Of a stretch of DNA of 64,000 nucleotides, positions 1 through 11,772 are shown piece after piece. The stretch is from Ricinus communis (lineage: Eukaryota; Streptophyta; Magnoliopsida; Malpighiales; Euphorbiaceae): assembly GCF_019578655.1 (NCBI RefSeq), contig NC_063261.1:29057126-29121125 (forward strand). The letters are read 5' to 3'. Made by a program: the position numbers and the translations under genes. Under the pieces are notes generated by a model that was not told the origin of the DNA, searched no databases, and saw only the letters and a program-made list of their open reading frames with translations. Each line of letters starts with the position of its first letter. The stretch's first letter is position 1.

Positions 1-1787
1 CCACACTTAAGCTATTGCTTGTCCTCAAGCAATTAACAACTCACCTCATAAAACTACAGTTAGCAATTCCTTTCAGTTTATGCCCCTAGTCCACAGCGAG
101 TATTCAACACATCTCAAAGGATACTCAATCATAAATCAAATTACAAACCATTAACAAAGAATGGAAATAATATTAATGCATGAGTAACTTAAATGACAAC
201 TCAACACAAACATCATGAACCAATGCCTCACAGGGATCACTCAAGTCGCTCAAAGTGTATATTAGGTGAATAACAAATCCCTCAAAGCAAATGCACAAGA
301 CCCGCTCACCATAAGCTTGCTCATAAATCATATCTTCGCTACTGTGAATAAGTAAATACCAAAATCAAAGGGTCTTTACCAAGGTTGTAATGGGGCTAGG
401 GTAAAGGTACGGAGATTTGGACAGAAGTATGAAAATGCTGGAATTCGTGCGATAAACAATATTATATGCTCAAAGGATTAAATGCCTAAGATCACAAAAA
501 GAATCATTCACTAAAATCCCTACTTCATAGAATAACGCTCGCAAATGCTCTAAATCCAATAAAAAGATAAATAATTAAAGAGATTTGTTTATTATATTTT
601 TTTTTTCTTCTTCTTCATCTTTTTTTTTTCTCTTCTTTTTTTTTTTATAATAATGAACTAGCAGCTTATTAGCGAACGCTGCATACAACTCGAATAAACA
701 TAAAGAATAACAAATACAAATTGGATCAAAGGGAGCATTTAAAATATCAAAAAGATTTAGTGAATTTACCAACATAGCAACTAGCATTTTAATCCCACAT
801 AAAGTCGAACATATCACAGAAAGAAATTCCAGCATAAGGGTAAAGGAAAGATAAATGTAAAGAATGGTATAATTGAAGTGTATAGGTGTAGATTATGAAG
901 AAAAGGTTAAGGCTCAAAAATTGGCTAACTAATGGAAACATAAGGTGGTAGGCTTTTGGTCAAATGTGGGGAATCCTAAATCGCCCAAATCATCTCATGG
1001 TATTCACAATATTCATGTAACTTCAACACGCATTACAAAGCAAGTTCTAGAAGCAAAGTTAAGTACAATGCACATTCAAACAAGAAATATAAAGAGCATA
1101 AGCAAAATGAATGCTCAACTGGCTCAAAATCTCACTTTCAGGTGTGGTATTAGGTGCAGTTGGTTCGCAATATCATTAATTGAATCATTATTTAAGAAAC
1201 ACATGCATATGATATTATCAACGTTCTAAGTTAAAATTCGACAATTCGAAAACAATTAAATAACACCGGTTTAACCCCGAGGGTTGATGTGTAAAACACC
1301 ATAAATGGTTTTCCAAGGACAATGAACAACAAAGAAAAGTAACTACAATTCTATAAATCAAGTCATCAATCAGCTCAAAATTAGCATACTCAAGTGCATA
1401 AAAACACAATGTCCTAACATCTCCTAAAAATACACAACACCTAGCCATAGCAATTAAAAATCCATATGAGAGATTAGGGTTTACCCATAAGCACCCCACA
1501 CTTGAAGAACACAACGTCCTCAGTGTAAAATGTTATGGATACCCCGCATGGAATGCTCAACTAAGAGAACAAAGGCAATACAATCCAAGTGCATGACATG
1601 TATGAAAATAAAGTAAATAAATGCGGAAAAATAAAAAGATCTAGGGGATCGCCTGATCATCCATCGAGGCGATGTTGTGGAAATTCGGTGCCTCCTGGTA
1701 GAATCTGAAAATAATAAAATAAAGAAATAAAATCAAAACTGAAAATATGAAAACTAAAACTAATAAAATGTTTCCAAAATAAAAAGG

Positions 1788-3042
1788 TTAAAAAAAATTA
1801 GAAATTAAAGATAAAAATTGGGGTGCCTCCCAAAAGCGCTTCTTTTGATGTGATGAGTCTTCATTTGGACTCATGGTGAAAAGCAAATGGGCGTGATCGA
1901 CGACCATCCATCCTTCTTCCAAGCAAATGGCTTCAAATATCCGGCTTAGAGGGATAATCGTCAACTTCCTCTTCCCAAGCCGGTCAAGCAAGCCGCCATT
2001 ATGATGGGCAAAACTCGCTCCTCGTATAATTGCACGTAGTCATGATGCTCTAGGGCTCTTCCAATTTGAAAGCTAAAGTTTCAACAATTGGAAGGATCGA
2101 CGGTTGGGCAATTTCTTCAGGGAGTGTTAATGGTTTTCTTCGGTCCACTGGCTTGGTTCTCTTGCTAGAAGAAACTCGAGCTCCTCCAAGACTTCTTTAT
2201 TGGATAACTCATGCTCATCTTCCATCATCGAAGGGACTTGTGGAAAATCTACCAACAATTCCTCTAGCAACTCAAAGCATCATCAACTGTACATTCACAT
2301 TGATAGTCTTTCGGAGGAATTATGTTCGCCTCTTCCTTTTATGGTTCCATCTCCATGTTCAAAAGATCGTCACGCGGAAGCATCATCATCAAACATAGTA
2401 GATAAACCGGAAAAATTCTCACCTGAGCATAAAGTGATGGCGCTCAAATGCTCCTCGGATTCAATAGCGTTTGATGGAGTTTCCAATTGCTCACGCTAGT
2501 AATCGAAAGATCAAGCCTACTTGATGCTCTATGTTCTTAATCGAGGCTTGTTGATCTTCAAGTATCCTCTCTGTTTGTTGGAATCATCATCAAGACTTGT
2601 AATGAACCTCATCATCGGCCTCCTCCGACACTAACTCTTCATCTTGAGTTGAAGGTGCAACATTAGGTTTCTTGATGTAGTTCTTTGAATTCCTAGTGGT
2701 TCTTGGCCATCTAAGCTCCATCCAAAGGGTGAATGAGTGCTCCACTCTTGATTGTAGGTGCTTCCATATGAGTCATTTGGCCAACTTCCGTATAATTCAC
2801 ATTCACGTTATAAGAACAATGAGCAACATCACTATACAATTGACAATCATTACACACATGTAAACCACAACAAAATTCACAAAAGACTTGAGATGAAAGG
2901 ATAGGAGAAGAGAGTTGATCGGTAGCCCGCAAAACGATTCCACTCGAGCATCTAAATATGCACGGGCATCCCAATTTTTAGCACTCTCTTGGTTCCCGAT
3001 CCCATTTTCCAATGTATCATACAAAGAGTTTAAATTTAGCAT
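1788..3042 (-). pseudogene. Athila-like gag / pre-RT remnant, copy 1
   Basis: Broken minus-strand frames. Reading right to left: an N-terminal piece beginning MLNLNSLYDTLENG, a CCHC-like segment with CEFCCGLHVCNDC (zinc-knuckle-like, as in Athila gag), then fragments related to the better preserved copy at 6641-7815. In copy 1 the frame is cut by several small indels and stops, so no product is expected. Assignment to the Athila branch rests on the gag zinc segment and the tRNA-Asp-type primer site beside it. Confidence 0.6.
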
Positions 3043-3210
3043 TGAACCTCCTTATCATTCACTATATGAATCATAAACTTAAGCTAAATAAATATGTACA
3101 AATAAAATAAAATAAATAAACAAATAAAAATAAAAATCATAAAATAATAAGAAAGAAAAAAAAATGGCTAAATTAACAAATAGCAAATTTCACTCTAGTT
3201 TTCAAACAAT

Positions 3211-3224
3211 TCCCGACAGCGCCA
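3211..3224 (-). other. Degenerate primer-binding site (tRNA-Asp type)
   Basis: On the minus strand, five bases inside the LTR end, the sequence TGGCGCTGTCGGGA resembles the TGGCGCCGTTGCCGGGGA site complementary to plant tRNA-Asp used by Athila-type elements, with an internal deletion. The equivalent site in copy 2 (about 7984-8001) is damaged differently. This fixes the element as minus-strand with its 5' LTR to the right. Confidence 0.7.
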
Positions 3225-3229
3225 AAACT

Positions 3230-4764
3230 TGATGTGTGCTACTCGTGTTAGCTACAATCTAAGGCAGTGTACCTATCGATGCAGTCTAGCACTAACAGCG
3301 AGTATCAAGGTCGTATTCCTCGGGAAAGCGAAAGCCCAGAGTTACTTCTTTGTCCTTTGTTATATTAACCTAAAATGGATGATGAATAAATTCTAAACTA
3401 ACTATTAACTACGAGCTAAGTTCTAAGGGAGATGCAGGAGTAATTGATAAGTGAAATAATCAAGACAAGAAGACAAACCCAAAGGGAATCCAAACTAGTT
3501 GGCATCCGAACAAAAGATAAAGGATCGGTGAGTCTAATTATGCTACCCGTGGACGAATTCTTAACCGAATTCGGTTTCTCTCTCGAGATAACCGAATTCC
3601 TAAACCTAATAACCTAAAGTTGGAATCTCTTCCTAACGATTGATTCTTAAATTAGCATTAAGCTTTAATCCTCCTCTATTAAGCTTTGTTAATTCTTAAT
3701 CCGGCTAGTTAATTATCCTTATCTCTAAGCGATTATTAACCAGTTCTTGTTATTCAAAGTTCCAATTGCCAAACGGATTTCTCAATCTCATAAAGCAATC
3801 TAAACATCACAATTCACAACGTCTCATGAATAATGCATAATCTTATTCATACTGAAAACAAGAAGAATACAAAACCAACTCAAACAATCCAACAATATAA
3901 TATCAAGCCAACATAGTAAAGAAATCCCGAATGGATTAAATCAGTCTAGCTAAACATGTTCATGTTTAAAACAATCTAGGAAATCAATTACAATGAAAGA
4001 ATAATGAAAATAAAACATGTACACCCTTTTCTCTCGGAATTGGATGAACAACTCCAAATCTGGATCTACACTTTGATTAATCTCCCAAACGCCTCTTGAA
4101 TTGCTCCACTACTGTTTTGCACTCGGAATCTTACGATTCGGGATTCTACTCACTGCAACTCTCTCTCGCACTCGGTGATTGTGCGGAAACCGAACCGACC
4201 ACTAGGGCTCAATGTCACTCTTTTCTTCCCCCCTCTTTTCACTTAAGAAAAACTCATTTTTCTTATATATTTAACTCGACGGTACCGTGTTCAAGGCCGT
4301 CTTGGTCAATCTGACGAAGTCCGGGCCGTCTTGGCTGGCGTGGATCTCACAGTAGGGTTTCACCGGTAGTATTCCTCCCCGTGTTGGCCACCACGGGCCG
4401 TGTTTCTACTCGTGTTGGCCACCACGGGCCGTGTTTCTACCCGTGTTGGCCACCACGGGCCGTGGTGGCTACGGAAACCGTGCCCAAAGTGCCAATTTCA
4501 AGAATCAAAGCCAATGGTTGAGCATGGCCAGAGTCCAGGCCGTGCTCGATGTATACGATGCGGGCTCTTGTCCGATCTTGATGAATTCTCGTCCGTTTCC
4601 GCACGTATTGATCTATAATTGCTTAAACAACGATGATGGTCCTATAAATGTTCCTGAAATGCAAAAGAACATAAAACACGGGTGATCTGGGAATAAAAGC
4701 ACAATAATTGCTAAGAACATACGCAATAATATGCAAGCAAATATGTGTAAAACTATGCTTATCA
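3230..4764 (-). repeat. Athila-like LTR, array copy 1
   Basis: 1535-bp LTR. On the minus strand it begins TGATAAGCATAG and ends ACACATCA, giving the usual TG...CA ends. It is flanked by a polypurine-type tract at 4765-4780 and a primer-binding site at 3211-3224. An almost identical LTR lies at 8005-9537, and a related, more diverged LTR at 29023-30501 in the other orientation. It contains a 31-bp tandem repeat at 4380-4470. Confidence 0.85.
4380..4470. repeat. 31-bp GC-rich tandem repeat inside LTR
   Basis: Three consecutive copies (starting at 4380, 4411 and 4442, the last incomplete) of a unit with the core GGCCACCACGGGCCGTG. The core is partly self-complementary. The same triplication is present in the second LTR, so it predates the array. 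Confidence 0.9.
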
Positions 4765-7700
4765 AATTACCCCACACTTAAGCTATTGCTTGTCCTCAAG
4801 CAATTAACAACTCACCTCATAAAACTACAGTTAGCAATTCCTTTCAGTTTATGCCCCTAGTCCACAACAGAGAGTATTCAACACATCTCAAAGGATACTC
4901 AATCATAAATCAAATTACAAACCATTAACAAAGAATGGAAATAATATTAATGCATGAGTAACTTAAATGACAACTCAACACAAACATCATGAACCAATGC
5001 CTCGCGGGGATCACTCAAGTCGCTCAAAGTGTATATTAGGTGAATAACAAATCCCTCAAAGCAAATGCACAAGACCCGCTCACCATAAGCTTGCTCATAA
5101 ATCATATCTTCGCCATCGTGAATAAGTAAATACCAAAATCAAAGGGTCTTTACCAAGGTTGTAATGGGGCTAGGGTAAAGGTACGGAGATTTGGACGGAA
5201 GTATGAAAATGTTTGGAATTCGTGCGATAAACAATATTATATGCTCAAAGGATTAAATGCCTAAGATCACAAAAGAATCATTCACTAAAATCCCTACTTC
5301 ATAGAATAACGCCGCAAATGCTCTAAATCCAATAAAAGATAAATAATTAAAGAGATTTGTTTATTATATTTTTTTTTCTTCTTCTTCATCTTTTTTTTTC
5401 TCTTCTTTTTTTTTATAATAATGAACTAGCGACTTATTAGCTGACGCATACAACTCGAATAAACATAAAGAATAACAAATACAAATTGGATCAAAGGGAG
5501 CATTTAAAATATCAAAAGATTTAGTGAATTTACCAACATAGCAACTAGCATTTTAATCCCACATAAAGTCGAACATATCACAGAAAGAAATTCCAGCATA
5601 AGGGTAAAGGAAAGATAAATGTAAAGAATGGTATAATTGAAGTGTATAGGTGTAGATTATGAAGAAAAGGTTAAGGCTCAAAAATTGGCTAACTAATGGA
5701 AACATAAGGTGGTAGGCTTTTGGTCAAATGTGGGGAATCCTAAATCGCCCAAATCATCTCATGGTATTCACAATATTCATGTAACTTCAACACGCATTAC
5801 AAAGCAAGTTCTAGAAGCAAAGTTAAGTACAATGCACATTCAAACAAGAAATATAAAGAGCATAAGCAAAATGAATGCTCAACTGGCTCAAAATCTCACT
5901 TTCAGGTGTGGTATTAGGTGCAGTTGGTTCGCAATATCATTAATTGAATCATTATTTAAGAAACACATGCATATGATATTATCAACGTTCTAAGTTAAAA
6001 TTCGACAATTCGAAAAACAATTAAATAACACCGGTTTAACCCGTAGGTTGATGTAAAACACCATAAATGGTTTTCCAAGGACAATGAACAACAAAGAAAA
6101 GTAACTACAATTCTATAAATCAAGTCATCAATCGACTCAAAATTAGCATACTCAAGTGCATAAAAACACAATGTCCTAACATCTCCTAAAAATACACAAC
6201 ACCTAGCCATAGCAATTAAAAATCCATATGAGAGATTAGGGTTTACCCATAAGCACCCCACACTTGAAGAACACACTGTCCTCAGTGTAAAATGTTATGG
6301 ATACCCCGCATGGAATGCTCAACTAAGAGAACAAAGGCAATACAATCCAAGTGCATGACATGTATGAAAAATAAAGTAAATAAATGCGGAAAATAAAAGA
6401 TCTAGGGGATCGCCTACGATCATCCATCGAGGGCCGATGTTGTGGAAATTCAGTGCCTCCTCGGTAGAATCTGAAAATAATAAAATAAAGAAATAAAATC
6501 AAAACTGAAAATATGAAAACTAAAACTAATAAAATGTTTCAAAATAAAAAGGTTAAAAAAAAAATTAGAAATTAAAGATAAAAATTGGGGTGCCTCCCAA
6601 AAGCGCTTCTTTTTGATGTGATGAGTCTTCTTAGCTGGACTCATGGTGAAAAGCAAATGGGCGTGATCGACGACCATCCATCCTTCTTCCAAGCAAATGG
6701 CTTCAAATATCCGCTTAGAGGGATAATCGTCAACTTCCTCTTCCCGACAGTCAAGCAAGCTGCCAGTATGATGGGCAAAACTCGCTCCTCGTATAATTGC
6801 ACGTAGTCATGATGCTCTAGGGGCTCTTCCAATTTGAAAGCTAAAGTTTCAACAATTGGAAGGATCGACGGTTGGGCAATTTCTTCAGGAGTGTTAATGG
6901 TTTTCTTCAGTCCCTGGCTTGGTTCTCTTGCTAGAAGAAACTCGAGCTCCTCCAAGACTTCTTTATTGGATAACTCATGCTCATCTTCCATCATCGAAGG
7001 GACTTGTGGAAAATCTACCAACAATTCCTCTAATCGCAACTCAAGCATCATCAACTGTACATTCCTCGCTGATAGTCTTTCGGAGGAATTATGTTCGCCT
7101 CTTCCTTTTATGGTTCCATCTCCATGTTCAAAAGATCGTCCCGCATGAAGCATCATCATCAAACATAGTAGATAAACCAGGAAAAATTCTCACCCTGAGC
7201 ATAAAGTGATGGCGCTCAAATGCTCCCTCGGATTCAATAGCGTTTGATGGAGTTTCCAATTGCTCGCCGCTAATGGCGAAAGATCAAGCCTACTTGATGC
7301 TCTATGTTCTTAATCGAGGCTTGTTGATCTTCAAGTATCCTCTCTGTTTGTTGGAATCTGTCATCAAGACTTGTAATGAACCTCATCATCGACTCCTCCG
7401 ACACTAACTCTTCATCTTGAGTTGAAGGTGCAACATTAAATTTCTTTGATGTAGTTGCTGAATTCCTAGTGGTTCTTGGCCATCTAAGCTCCATCCAAAG
7501 GGTGAATGAGTGCTCCACTCTTGATTGTAGGTGCTTCCATATGAGTCATTTGGCCAACTTCCGTATAATTCACATTCACGTTATAAGAACAATGAGCAAC
7601 ATCACTATACAATTGACAATCATTACACACATGTAAACCACAACAAAATTCACAAAAGACTTGAGATGAAAGGATAGGAGAAGAGAGTTGATCGGTAGCC

Positions 7701-8004
7701 CTATAAACGATTCCACTCGAGCATCTAAATATGCACGGGCATCCCAATTTTTAGCACTCTCTTGGTTCCCGATCCCATTTTCCAATGTATCATACAAAGA
7801 GTTTAAATTTAGCATTGAACCTCCTTATCATTCACTATATGAATCATAAACTTAAGCTAAATAAATATGTACAAATAAAATAAAATAAATAAACAAATAA
7901 AAATAAAAATCATAAAATAATAAGAAAGAAAAAAAAATGGCTAAATTAACAAATAGCAAATTTCACTCTAGTTTTAAAACAATTCCCGTAGCGGCGCTAA
8001 AACT
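4765..8004 (-). mobile_element. Athila-like non-autonomous gypsy element, internal region, copy 2
   Basis: Second internal region, complete between LTRs 8005-9537 (5' on the minus strand) and 3230-4764 (3'). Its gag-like remnant sits near the 5' side (6641-7815). The remaining 1.9 kb towards the 3' LTR has no recognisable coding content. The shared LTR between consecutive units makes this a head-to-tail LTR-internal-LTR-internal array with a period near 4773 bp. Confidence 0.85.
6641..7815 (-). pseudogene. Athila-like gag / pre-RT remnant, copy 2
   Basis: Best preserved coding remnant of the array. In minus-strand order: an N-terminal piece from 7815; a CCHC-like segment CEFCCGLHVCNDC in another frame (7484-7747); a coiled-coil stretch with QQTERILEDQQASIKNIEHQ (7270-7518), typical of Athila gag just before the protease region; and a 173-codon frame (6641-7162) ending in a piece that resembles the linker before reverse transcriptase in Athila polyproteins (IAQPSILPIVETLAFKLEEP). 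The polymerase domains that should follow are absent. At least three frame changes separate the pieces, so it is a pseudogene. Family assignment is by remembered motifs only. Confidence 0.6.
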
Positions 8005-9537
8005 TGATGTGTGCTACTCGTGTTAGCTACAATCTAAGGCAGTGTACCTATCGATGCAGTCTAGCACTAACAGTGAGTATCAAGGTCGTATTCCTCGGGA
8101 AAGCGAAAGCCCAGAGTTACTTCTTTGTCCTTTGTTATATTAACCTAAAATGGATGATGAATAAATTCTAAACTAACTATTAACTACGAGCTAAGCTCTA
8201 AGGGAGATGCAGGAGTAATTGATAAGTGAAATAATCAAGACAAGAAGACAAACCCAAAGGGAATCCAAACTAGTTGGCATCCGAACAAAAGATAAAGGAT
8301 CGGTGAGTCTAATTATGCTACCCGTGGGCCGAATTCTTATCAATTCGGTTTCTCTCTCGAGATAACCGAATTCCTAAACCTAATAACCTAAAGTTGGAAT
8401 CTCTTCCTAACGATTGATTCTTAAATTAGCATTAAGCTTTAATCCTCCTCTATTAAGCTTTGTTAATTCTTAATCCGGCTAGTTAATTATCCTTATCTCT
8501 AAGCGATTATTAACTGAGTTCTTGTTATTCAAAGTTCCAATTGCCAAACGGATTTCTCAATCTCATAAAGCAATCTAAACATCACAATTCACAACGTCTC
8601 ATGAATAATGCATAATCTTATTCATCACCGAAAACAAGAAGAATACAAAACCAACTCAAACAATCCAACAATATAATATCAAGCCAACATAGTAAAGAAA
8701 TCCCAATGGATTAAATCAGTCTAGCTAAACATGTTCATGTTTAAAACAATCTAGGAAATCAATTACAATGAAAGAATAATGAAAATAAAACATGTACACC
8801 CTTTTCTCTCGAATTGGATGAGCGAGCTCCAAATCCTGGATCTACACTTTGATTAATCTCCCAAACGCCTCTTGAATTGCTCCACTACTGTTTTGCACTC
8901 GGAATCTTACGATTCCGGATTCTTACCTCACGCAACTCTCTCTTTTCGGTGTTGTGCGAACCGAACCGACCACTAGGGCTCAATGTCACTCTTTTCTTCC
9001 CCCCCTCTTTTTCACTTAAGAAAAACTCATTTTTTCTTATATATTTAACTCGTACGGTAGTGTTCAAGGCCGTCTTTGTCAATCTGACGAAGTCCGGGCC
9101 GTCTTTGGCTATGGATCTCGCAGTAGGGTTTCACCACGGTAGTATTCCTCCCCGTGTTGGCCACCACGGGCCGTGTTTCTACTCGTGTTGGCCACCACGG
9201 GCCGTGTTTCTACCCGTGTTGGCCACCACGGGCCGTGGTGGCTACGGAAACCGTGCCCAAAGTGCCAATTTCAAGAATCAAAGCCAATGGTTGAGCATGG
9301 CCGAGTCCGAGGCCGTGCTCGATGTATGCGATGCGGGCTCTTGTCCGATCTTGATGAATTCTCGTCCGTTTCCGCACGTATTGATCTATAATTGCTTAAA
9401 CAACGATGATGGTCCTATAAATGTTCCTGAAATGCAAAAGAACATAAAACACGGGTGATCTGGGAATAAAAGCACAATAATTGCTAAGAACATACGCAAT
9501 AATATGCAAGCAAATATGTGTAAAACTATGCTTATCA
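8005..9537 (-). repeat. Athila-like LTR, array copy 2
   Basis: 1533-bp LTR with the same ends as 3230-4764 (TGATAAGC...ACACATCA on the minus strand). It differs mainly by single-base changes and one- to four-base indels, often at CG-containing sites. It contains the same 31-bp triplication at 9153-9243. Confidence 0.85.
9153..9243. repeat. 31-bp GC-rich tandem repeat inside LTR, copy 2
   Basis: Same three-unit repeat as at 4380-4470, with starts near 9153, 9184 and 9215. Confidence 0.9.
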
Positions 9538-9960
9538 AATTACCCCACACTTAAGCTATTGCTTGTCCTCAAGCAATTAACAACTCACCTCATAAAACTA
9601 CAGTTAGCAATTCCTTTCAGTTTATGCCCCTAGTCCACAACAGAGAGTATTCAACACATCTCAAAGGATACTCAATCATAAATCAAATTACAAACCATTA
9701 ACAAAGAATGGAAATAATATTAATGCATGAGTAACTTAAATGACAACTCAACACAAACATCATGAACCAATGCCTCACAGGGATCACTCAAGTCGCTCAA
9801 AGTGTATATTAGGTGAATAACAAATCCCTCAAAGCAAATGCACAAGACCCGCTCACCATAAGCTTGCTCATAAATCATATCTTCGCTACTGTGAATAAGT
9901 AAATACCAAAATCAAAGGGTCTTTACCAAGGTTGTAATGGGGCTAGGGTAAAGGTACGGT
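9538..9960 (-). mobile_element. Athila-like internal region, copy 3 (truncated)
   Basis: The third internal region repeats the first 420 bases of the unit and stops abruptly at about 9960, where unrelated LTR sequence begins. It matches copy 1 at some variant sites (near 9775 and 9885) and copy 2 at another (near 9640), so it is a mosaic of the two. Confidence 0.85.
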
Positions 9961-10786
9961 CTTTACCAGCCCCCTTGGCCATGCCCTTAGATGGGCACGC
10001 CTTCCTCTCTCACTCTCTCTCTCTCTCCCGGCGTGCCCAACTTCTCTCTCTTCCTCTTCTTTTTTTTCTTTCTTTTTCCTTCCATATCCACATCAGGCCC
10101 CTGAACTTTTCCTTATTAGGATTTGGTCCCTTAACTTTCTTAATTACTTACAATTTCATCCAAAATAATTCTTATTTAACCCCTAAACTTTCCTCCAGCC
10201 TTTCAAGTAAGCCCCTAACTATTTAATTTGGACCAAAATTAGAATTATTGAAAATACACAATTATAAAAATACCCTTGTCGACATAAACATTTACAAAAA
10301 TACCAAACTCACAAATTTCCATTAGAACTCTATAAAAATAAAATTATACTTTTAATCCTTATTTCAAAATAAATTTCCAATTTAGTCCTAACACACAATT
10401 AAATTAAATAACCAATTTACTAATTATTTTCCAACTTAAATTTTAATACCACTAGTTAATTAAAATACCAATTTCCCCAAAATTCTTTTATAAAAATATC
10501 CTTTACAATTTCTTCCAAAATTTTCCAATATATATAATTTTATTTATACATATACATATACATTGGGGAAAAATTAGAATAACTAAAAATATAATCTACC
10601 CTTCAAATAATTTACTTAATTAATTCTTAAAATTTCAAACTAATTGGGTATAGAAAAATAATTCATTCAATTGACTAATATTAAAATTTTCATTAAATCA
10701 TTTCAAATTAAACCAAATAAAAATAGAGCTAAAATTAACTTAAATAAAAACTCATTATTAAATACATAAAAATTCCGGATATTACA
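9961..10786 (-). repeat. Truncated chromovirus-type gypsy LTR
   Basis: Related to the LTRs at 14018, 19119 and 24402. It shares the CT-rich block (about 10005-10080), the series of gtccctnaactt-like phrases and the right end ttccggatattaca. On the minus strand it begins TGTAATATCCGG. The distal half, with the TGTCACGACCC end, is missing because of the junction at 9960. It lies against the hAT transposase remnant at 10787. Confidence 0.75.
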
Positions 10787-11772
10787 AAAACACCTCATAT
10801 GAAATGCATCTCCATCCAAAATAAATGCATTTTTCTTTAATAATCTTTTCTTCAACTGCTGAATAGCAGTGTCATTACTAGATGCATTATCAACAGTTAT
10901 GCACATGACCTTTGTTTATACCCCACTCCTTCATACAAGCATCTACTGCATTACCTATATTTATACCTCTATGACTCTTAACAATACAAAAATTCAATAT
11001 CCTCTTATGCATATTCCAATCAGCATCTATCAAATGAGCAGTCAAACAAAGATAGCTTAAATTTTGCACACTTGTCCAAGTATTAGTGGTCAAACAGACT
11101 CTTTGACATTGTGTTGCAATAATGGCTTTCAAGTTTTTTTTTCTCTTTAGCAAACAAAGTGAAACAATCCCTCACAATGGTGAATCTAGAAGGAATAATA
11201 AAATCAGGTACAACAACTTGAATAAATTCTCTAAACCCTTCCTTTTCCACAAATCTAAAGGGTAATTCATCTTTAATTATCATTCGAACTAATGCTTTCC
11301 TACAAGCTTCTTGATCAAAACACCAAGTTTCAATCTTAGGATTTTCTGTATTTATGGACTTTAAGAATGTTAGGGCCTTTTGCGATTTGTTCTTCTTAAT
11401 TTCTGCATCAATCAACTGTTGTTTATGAGGAAATTGTTTACAGGTTACTCGCAAGTGTTTCCTAAGACCCAAAGTTCCCATGGCACTACCACCATGGTAA
11501 TTTTTACCACACTATAAACACCTAACTCTACTCGTCTCTTTACCATCAGAGTTCTTAATTTTTTCAAAATGCAACCAAACAAATGACCTAGTTTTACTAG
11601 GAGGGGAAGTTGGTGGATTAGCGGTATTAGTACCTTCATTAGTGTCAACAGTCTGCATTTCTTTTTCTATTGTTGGTGGACATGGATGTTTACTTGAACA
11701 GGCAGCGGTACTGTTATTGCCAGCAAATAAAGCATTATTTTCCGATGGAGGTGGAATTGAAGCTAAGCACAA
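10787..11772 (-). pseudogene. hAT transposase fragment (BED zinc finger and start of catalytic region)
   Basis: The RICESLEEPER-like order is visible on the minus strand. A low-complexity N-terminus is followed by a BED finger with SFVWLHFEKIKN and, past one in-frame TAG near 11512, CGKNYHGG and a leucine/histidine pair (LGLRKHLRVTC). Next come the linker and the start of the RNase-H-like fold (VCLTTNTWTSVQNLSYLCLT, LTAHLIDADW, then ITVDNASSNDTA). Frames shift near 11120 and near 10900, and the sequence stops where the LTR begins, so the C-terminal dimerisation domain is missing. It is non-functional as it stands. Confidence 0.8.

Larger units (their letters stand above)
1..3229 (-). mobile_element. 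Athila-like non-autonomous gypsy element, internal region, copy 1
   Basis: Internal part of a Ty3/gypsy element read on the minus strand, from the primer-binding site next to the LTR at 3230 to a 3' end cut by the window edge. The plus-strand start reads cacacttaagctattgctt; its complement, with a purine-rich GTGTGGGG tract, is the polypurine region that precedes the 3' LTR in copy 2. Only a gag-like and pre-reverse-transcriptase remnant is visible. No reverse transcriptase, RNase H or integrase motifs are seen, so the unit could move only with proteins supplied in trans. A pyrimidine-rich T/C tract lies at about 595-645. Nearly the same sequence recurs at 4765-8004. Confidence 0.8.

Noticed and set aside
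575..835. Frame with a Lys/Glu-rich tail
   Set aside because: Product of the T/C-rich microsatellite near 595-645 inside the array.
8877..9458. 193-codon plus-strand open frame
   Set aside because: It lies wholly inside the Athila-like LTR, antisense to the element, and partly encodes the 31-bp tandem repeat. The equivalent in copy 1 is broken. Not a gene.
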